Source of the DNA: Ehretia macrophylla
Lineage: Eukaryota > Streptophyta > Magnoliopsida > Boraginales > Ehretiaceae
Length of the DNA: 64,000 nucleotides
NCBI GenBank assembly: GCA_037974665.1
Contig: CM075769.1
Coordinates: forward strand, 23,524,139-23,588,138
Direction: 5' to 3'
The notes below the pieces were generated by a model. That model was not told where the DNA came from. It worked only from the letters and a program-made list of their open reading frames with translations, and searched no databases. The position numbers and the translations under genes were made by a program. Of the stretch, positions 59,301 through 64,000 are shown piece by piece. Position 1 is the first letter of the stretch. Every line of letters starts with the position of its first letter.

Positions 59301-59834
59301 GTATTAGAATTTCTGTTTTGATATTCCTAGCTAGTTAATATTTTAAAGCCAATTTATTTAGGATTTATACAAGTTCGTTATTGTGTTTTTTGTGCAAAAT
59401 TAAACCCGCTCAAGATCAAATATTTTACATATAGCATTTAGATTTATTTATTCTTGTCCCATAGGAGCTGCAGTCCTATATATGATCTCCTCTCACATAT
59501 GGAATCAATTCAAATAATGAAATTAGTTCCTGATTCGTTATTGTGTCATTGATCATCCGTCCCATTTCTATATGTAATGTTTACGACTTTTTTTTAAATT
59601 CCGCATATAACAAGAACTTGGTTCGTGAGGCTAATCTTTACATAAACTACCTAGAAAGTATTAGGAAACATGTATATTTATATTACACATATAATCACTT
59701 TTTAGGCGGTTGATGAGTTCAATCTGCCTGGCGGCTGGACTGACCATCAAACAAAAAAGAAAAGATATCATAAATGGCCAAACATCAGTGGCCATCTGAA
59801 CATACGTACATTAGCTAGCGCCTCGCTGATAGAT

Positions 59835-59871
<37 letters not shown>

Positions 59872-60121
59872 TTTTCAAATGCGTATGTCATAGTACTTGT
59901 TAGTTGTATAGAGTTCTTTACAGATGGATCTTTGCTTTCCACTCACAATTCTTCAGAAATGTTAATGCTAGTTTAGTATTCAAGACAAAGCTTAGTGATC
60001 GTAAATGAATTTTCCCATTATATCACCTTATATATTTTTGCTTTTTCAAGAACAAAAGAACGAAGAGTTCTCTTTGTTCATTAATCTAATTGTGTATAAT
60101 CGCAAAAACCTGTTCTCACAG
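59301..60121 (+). other. Intron of the acidic-protein gene (821 bp)
   Basis: GT (59,301) to AG (60,121), acceptor CTGTTCTCACAG/GTTC. AT-rich, with a (TA)n run at 59,838-59,869. A GC-richer island at 59,706-59,750 reads AVDEFNLPGGWTDHQ after a TTTTAG, like a stray or alternative exon. Confidence 0.7.
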
Positions 60122-60646
60122 GTTCAAACAGTCCCAGTCCCAGTCCAGGCTGAGGAAACCACCACTAACGTGAACACAACCCCAGAGGCACCAAAGGAAG
60201 AGGAAGTTGCTGCACCTGCACCAGTAGTGGCTGAAGAAGCACCAAAGCATGAGGAAGTTGCTGCGCCAGTGGCTGAAGAAGCACCAAAGCACGAGGAAGT
60301 TGCTGCGCCAGTGGCTGATGAAGCACCAAAGCACGAGGAAACAACTGATGCTCCAGCAGTGGAATCAGCTGAAGTTGAGACTAAGGACGTTGTCGAAGAA
60401 GCTAAACCTGCAGCTGAGAACCCTGTGGAAGAGCCAGCAACTGAAGAACCTGCAGCAGAAAAAGCAGAAGAGGTTAAGCAAGAGGTTGTTGTTGAGGAGA
60501 CCAAAGAAGAAGTCCCTGAAGCCACAACCGATGCAGCAGCAGCTCCAGCTCCGGCCGAGGAAGCCGCCCCTGACAAGGAAGAGAAGCCAGCTGAAGTCAT
60601 TGAGGAAGCCCGCAAAGAAACCCCAGTTGAGAAGACTGAGGAATAG
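60122..60646 (+). CDS. Acidic Ala/Glu/Pro/Val-rich protein, exon 2
   Basis: 174 codons plus TAG (60,644-60,646). With exon 1 the protein has 179 residues and begins MATVEVQTVPVPVQAEE. It is dominated by Glu, Ala, Pro, Val and Lys. It contains tandem 14-residue units VAEEAPKHEEVAAP, encoded by 42-bp DNA repeats at 60,227-60,268 and 60,269-60,310 and a third partial unit. There is no signal peptide, membrane segment or catalytic motif, so it is probably a soluble, disordered protein. I do not recognise a named family; similar MATVEV-starting Glu/Ala-rich proteins are common in plants but their role is not one I can state. The antisense frame is also open because of codon bias; it is a shadow. 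Confidence 0.8.
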   Translation, partial: VQTVPVPVQAEETTTNVNTTPEAPKEEEVAAPAPVVAEEAPKHEEVAAPVAEEAPKHEEVAAPVADEAPKHEETTDAPAVESAEVETKDVVEEAKPAAENPVEEPATEEPAAEKAEEVKQEVVVEETKEEVPEATTDAAAAPAPAEEAAPDKEEKPAEVIEEARKETPVEKTEE

Positions 60647-60960
60647 ACGTGTTTGAAGCGAGTGAGAGTACTTAGAGGTGGAGCTGCAGTGGTGAATGGT
60701 TCGGGCTTACATGTCAAGGCAGTTTATTTAAGCTTGTATTTTTATTTAGTTTATTATGATCATGCGGTATAAAAGCTAGATATATTGTAATAGTCCCTTG
60801 GGACCTGGGAAGTATCAGTACTACTTGCCTAGCAACAAATTAAATTAAAGAGTTGATGCATTAGAGTTGGTGAGTGTGCTAATGGTGGTTATGTTTTTCT
60901 GGTCCTACACTATGGTCTGATGAAATATATTATCTAGCTTTGAATAATAATATTACTTTT
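60647..60960 (+). other. Likely 3' UTR of the acidic-protein gene
   Basis: Non-coding sequence after the stop, T-rich toward 60,950, with GAATAATAATATT near 60,941 as the best polyadenylation-like signal. The end is inferred. Confidence 0.4.
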
Positions 60961-61312
60961 TTTTTTTATTTTGTCTTCACTGTTTCACAAACTTAAAGTG
61001 TTATTGTAATTCATCACTCTCCTGCTAATTAGTTGCTTATTTTCCTTTTGATATTTGTTCTCCAAGCTCATGCTTGAGGATGCCCGTTTTATTTAGCCTT
61101 TTTAGTTACTACCGATCTAAGATATTTTTATTGACAGTGATTAAATAGTTTTAGAAATTAAAATTAGTGGGATTGTGAGGGATAAATTAATTTTCAAACA
61201 CAAAAATGTTAAGGTATTTTAATATTATTTTATAAAGTCAAAAAAAGTTCCAACTTTTACACTTGGATACACCTGGCAAAGACTCCATCATATGAAATGT
61301 AGTAGAATTCAT
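60961..61312. other. Intergenic, nothing recognised
   Basis: T-rich start, then AT-rich unique-looking DNA. No ORF or repeat was identified. Confidence 0.4.
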
Positions 61313-61800
61313 GAAAGGGAAAAAATTTAGTTCTTATTGTTTGTAAAAAAAAATTAATTTAGTCTTTATTATTTAAATTGTTTCAATTTAATCTTTGTTG
61401 TTTCTCTAAAAATTTAATTTCATCTTTATTGTTTAGAGTTTCTCAATTTCGTCTTTATTATTTTTCAAAAAATTTCAATTTCGTCCCTATTATATTAAAA
61501 AAATTTCAAATTCATTTATATTATTTTTCAAAAAATTTCAATCTAGTCCTTGAATAATAGGGACGAATTTGTTACTTTAAGAAAATAATATGAAAGAAAT
61601 TAAAAAATTTTAAAAATAATAAAGACAAAATGAAATTTTTTTAAAAAATAATAAGGACTAAATTGAGATATTTTAAACAATAAAAACAAAATTAAAACTT
61701 TTGATGAAACAATAAAGATTAAATTGAGATATTTTAAATAATAAAAATTAAATTGAAACATATTACAAATAATAAAGACTAAATGTGAAATTTTCCGTTC
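61313..61800. repeat. Foldback repeat with tandem TTTAGTCTTTATTGTTT arms
   Basis: The left half repeats TTTAGTCTTTATTATTTAAA-like words (61,325-61,560). The right half repeats their reverse complement (AATAATAAAGACTAAAT, 61,600-61,790). The outer ends GGGAAAAAATTTAGTTC and ATGTGAAATTTTCCG are roughly inverted. This fits a MITE-like or foldback element. No coding capacity. Confidence 0.65.
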
Positions 61801-62850
61801 AAGAAATTTGTTGCTCAGCGTGGTAGCAGGAATCGTTGTTAGTAGTGTAAAAGTTTCCTGTCACACTAGCAGTTTTTAGAGTAGATCCTCCGTCGAATCT
61901 TCATATGGCCTAGTGTTCCCTAGAGAACTGGGAGACAGAAAAAAGGAAAGCAAGGCATGCGTAACGTTTTAATAACTTTGGAAGCTTTTAACTTTATTTG
62001 AAAACCAAAGGTCACCACGAATGGGAGTTCAAATAACTTTATAATTTTTAGTTCTGATTTTTGATTGTGAAGAAAGACACTTTTATAATGTTATAATATT
62101 AGGCAGAGATTAAAGTATGTAATCGTAATAGTATTACTCATCGTATTAAATCTTTTCTTAGTAAATTTTTGATGATGAAATAGTTTATCTATTAAATATC
62201 TTTTATAACCTTATGCGACAATTTAAATCAAACTTTTCTTTAGTGAATGCTAATCATTGATTCCGAATGGTGACTGAATACTTTGATTCAAAACTCAGAA
62301 GGCACATTAGTGGGGCGCCTTTGACAAAATCAACTAAAATTTTATGTTGCTGACTCACTTGAAAACATGGCAATCACGGTTGATCATGTGTCATAGTGAA
62401 AAATATGTATTATATAAAATCACGGTACCAAAATCAATTTGAAGTGATACTCTTGTGCATGGAATTTATTTTGTGATTAAATTATTGGATAATTGTATAA
62501 TTTAATCATTTTTATATTTATATTTTATTGATCACACTCTTAATACTCTAGATTCAACATTCTTAAAAAATTGACGCTCTAACGTTCTAGCTCATTGTTG
62601 AGCTAAGTAGATCTTTTATCATTCCAAATGAAACCCAGATAGTAAAGCTTGTCATTGGTTGAGGAAAGAAGACGACAAGCTAGTAAGTCTCAAGCAATGC
62701 AACGCTTTAGACGTTCGAAATTTAGATCAACCCAACCAATCAATTATATATATTTTCCAACTATAACGAGGAATGAAGGGTTACCAAACTATTTATGGTC
62801 TTCTGTGAGATTCAGATCAAGGTAGTTCAATTTCTTGAGATTAATTCAAT
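61801..62850. other. Intergenic, nothing recognised
   Basis: AT-rich DNA with short open frames only. Confidence 0.4.
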
Positions 62851-63147
62851 TCAATCTGGGTTGTAGTGACAGGGGGATGACTGACATGTGATCTTTGACC
62901 ATAAAAGTGACCCTCTTTCTCTTGTGGGTAAAGACTGAGACAAATGAGAAAATATTTCAATTAAAGAAATGCCTCTGTGAGCTATAATAGCGTAAAGAGA
63001 AGGATAGATCCTTTCCGGGCGATATTCCCCCTTTTCTATTCCCCTTTTCTTTATAGTTAGGCCAGGAAGATCAAAGCTTAATGCTACCTTTTTGTTTCGT
63101 TTTGGTGTGAGCCAATTTTGACTTTCTAAAGAATTAAAACCGTTCAA
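62851..63147 (-). CDS. Unidentified 98-codon ORF, possibly organelle-derived
   Basis: A minus-strand ORF from ATG (63,147) to TGA gives 98 residues starting MNGFNSLESQNWLTPKRNKK and ending SSPCHYNPD. It is basic, with no repeat or membrane segment. Local GC is higher than its surroundings, with words such as TTTCCGGGCGATATTCCCCC. The mixed composition resembles plant mitochondrial ORFs, so a nuclear insertion of organelle DNA is my first guess. A decayed transposon piece is the alternative. I do not recognise a family. Confidence 0.35.
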   Translation of the reverse strand: MNGFNSLESQNWLTPKRNKKVALSFDLPGLTIKKRGIEKGEYRPERIYPSLYAIIAHRGISLIEIFSHLSQSLPTRERGSLLWSKITCQSSPCHYNPD

Positions 63148-63635
63148 TGAAACTTATACTCACACATGCATAGGACGCAAACACGGACAATGATAATAGA
63201 ATGAACAACAAATCATACAAAACAAACCAACCCTTTTTCTAATAAGTGAGATTAAATATATGAATCTGATGTTGGAACCAAAAAAAATTGGCCTAAGAAC
63301 ATAACACAGAAAGATGAAACAAATCAACAAAAGAAATTAGAAAGACCATGCCCAATATATTAACCTCTATAGACAATGGATGCTCAAAAACAATACAGGT
63401 CAAAGAGCAGGGGAATATTCATCTTTCTTGCCTTCTTTATTTATATATACTATACCTATATAAACAGTTACAAAAGAGGCAACAAGAAAATTACAATCTT
63501 CTATGAAAGAGAACACAAAAAGAAGAGCGGCTTCTTAAATAGTCTCGTTCCAACAAAAGTAACTATTCCTCTATTATGTACAGAACACAAATATTTTATG
63601 TGCAGTCCAAAGGATTCAATCAGAACATCATAGCA
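63148..63635 (-). other. Downstream region and probable 3' UTR of the HECT ligase gene
   Basis: On the minus strand, following the TGA at 63,636, there is AT-rich non-coding DNA with AATAAA-like signals (rc of CTTTATTT near 63,436). An open frame at 63,376-63,633 on the plus strand has no recognisable domain. Confidence 0.4.
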
Positions 63636-63899
63636 TCACCAAGTACCAAAGCTGCAGCCGACATGCTCTTGAGTGATAACACTAAGACGATCTTGCATAA
63701 CAGCCATTGACGGGTAAGGAGGAAAACACAACCTGTAGAAGCATGTGTGAGATGAAGGCAGGCGATCAAAGGACTCCGGAGTCTTGTAGATGTAAAGCCG
63801 AGAAGCCAAACCACCAAAACCCTCCACTGGTAGATACTTTATTGATGTCCAAAAGAAGAGGAGAACCTTTCTCTGCTCCGCTGACATTTGCCCAACAAC
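63636..63899 (-). CDS. UPL5-like: HECT-type E3 ubiquitin ligase, last exon (UPL5-like)
   Basis: The C-terminal 87 residues of a HECT C-lobe, which transfers ubiquitin from E2 to substrate through a thioester. The exon opens after the acceptor TTCTTGCAG (rc of 63,900-63,908) in phase 0. It contains KYLPVEGFGGLASRLYIYK, then RLPSSHTCFYRLCFPPYPS with the catalytic Cys in HTCF, and ends EHVGCSFGTW. UPL1/2, UPL3/4 and UPL6/7 have different C-terminal wording, so UPL5 is the best fit. Upstream exons lie right of the window; 63,900-64,000 looks intronic. Confidence 0.85.
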   Translation of the reverse strand, partial: VVGQMSAEQRKVLLFFWTSIKYLPVEGFGGLASRLYIYKTPESFDRLPSSHTCFYRLCFPPYPSMAVMQDRLSVITQEHVGCSFGTW

Positions 63900-64000
63900 C
63901 TGCAAGAATTGAGATGTGGTGATTATTGTAAACAGATGAGGCTCATGAGATTTAACAAGAATGCTTTTAGAATGGGTCAGAGCTGCTATAATTCAAATCA

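Noticed and set aside
60124-60717. Long antisense open frame (197 codons) over the acidic-protein exon
   Set aside because: It is a shadow of the Glu/Ala-rich sense codons; the sense frame has a start exon, splice sites and a TATA box.

Overview
The window looks like nuclear DNA of a flowering plant, probably a eudicot. The grounds are Tekay/Del-type Ty3-gypsy chromoviruses primed by initiator tRNA-Met, a CACTA transposon with the plant-type CACTACAAGAAA end, AT-rich intergenic DNA, a short-first-exon gene with GT-AG splicing, and a plant-type HECT ubiquitin ligase exon. I cannot name the species. No rRNA gene, convincing tRNA gene, CRISPR array or bacterial-type operon is present.

Positions 1 to about 55,000 are nested transposable elements. 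1-6966 is the 3' two-thirds of a plus-strand chromovirus (G1: gag, protease, RT, RNase H, integrase, chromodomain, PPT, 3' LTR), inserted in the gag of a minus-strand chromovirus (G0, 6967-8706). G0 keeps its PBS and only the last 190 bp of its 5' LTR. Next comes a 12-kb block (A, 8707-20641), then a nearly complete minus-strand chromovirus of the same family (G2, 20637-28205) whose 3' LTR is cut to its first 74 bp. Read on the minus strand, G2 and G0 look like a tandem pair whose shared middle LTR has lost its centre, with block A in its place. Block A is a second copy of block B (31,950-43,990).

Blocks A and B each hold a tandem, retroelement-like ~1.35-kb repeat, interrupted by an ~8.8-kb non-autonomous CACTA element with TTA target duplications. 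Inside the CACTA are seven ~400-490-bp tandem units carrying inverted GTAGCCCATCCGTAG motifs, a MULE-like element with ~90-bp terminal inverted repeats and a 10-bp target duplication, an old LTR, ACC-rich tracts, and a captured exon fragment of a HABP4/PAI-RBP1 (RGGA-like) gene. B also keeps an entire solo LTR (43,048-44,732, TSD GTCCA); A holds only its first ~930 bp.

Between G2 and B lie a plus-strand LTR end (28,206-29,161) and a Tat-type LTR/gag fragment (30,531-31,521). From 45,200 to 55,000 there is a copia-like LTR and a decayed minus-strand gag. That gag is split by a solo LTR (48,948-54,072), which itself contains another solo LTR (49,520-52,293, TSD GTTGA) of the G1 family.

The right 9 kb is genic: a two-exon gene for a 179-residue acidic Ala/Glu/Pro/Val-rich protein (59,286-60,646), a foldback repeat, a possible organelle-derived ORF, and at the right edge the last exon of a UPL5-like HECT E3 ligase on the minus strand.

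The most informative signals are the 12-kb LTR-centre replacement, the CACTA with its captured exon and hairpin array, a hairpin with a compensatory base-pair change between copies, and in-frame breaks in the G1 polyprotein that are all TAG at expected glutamine codons.
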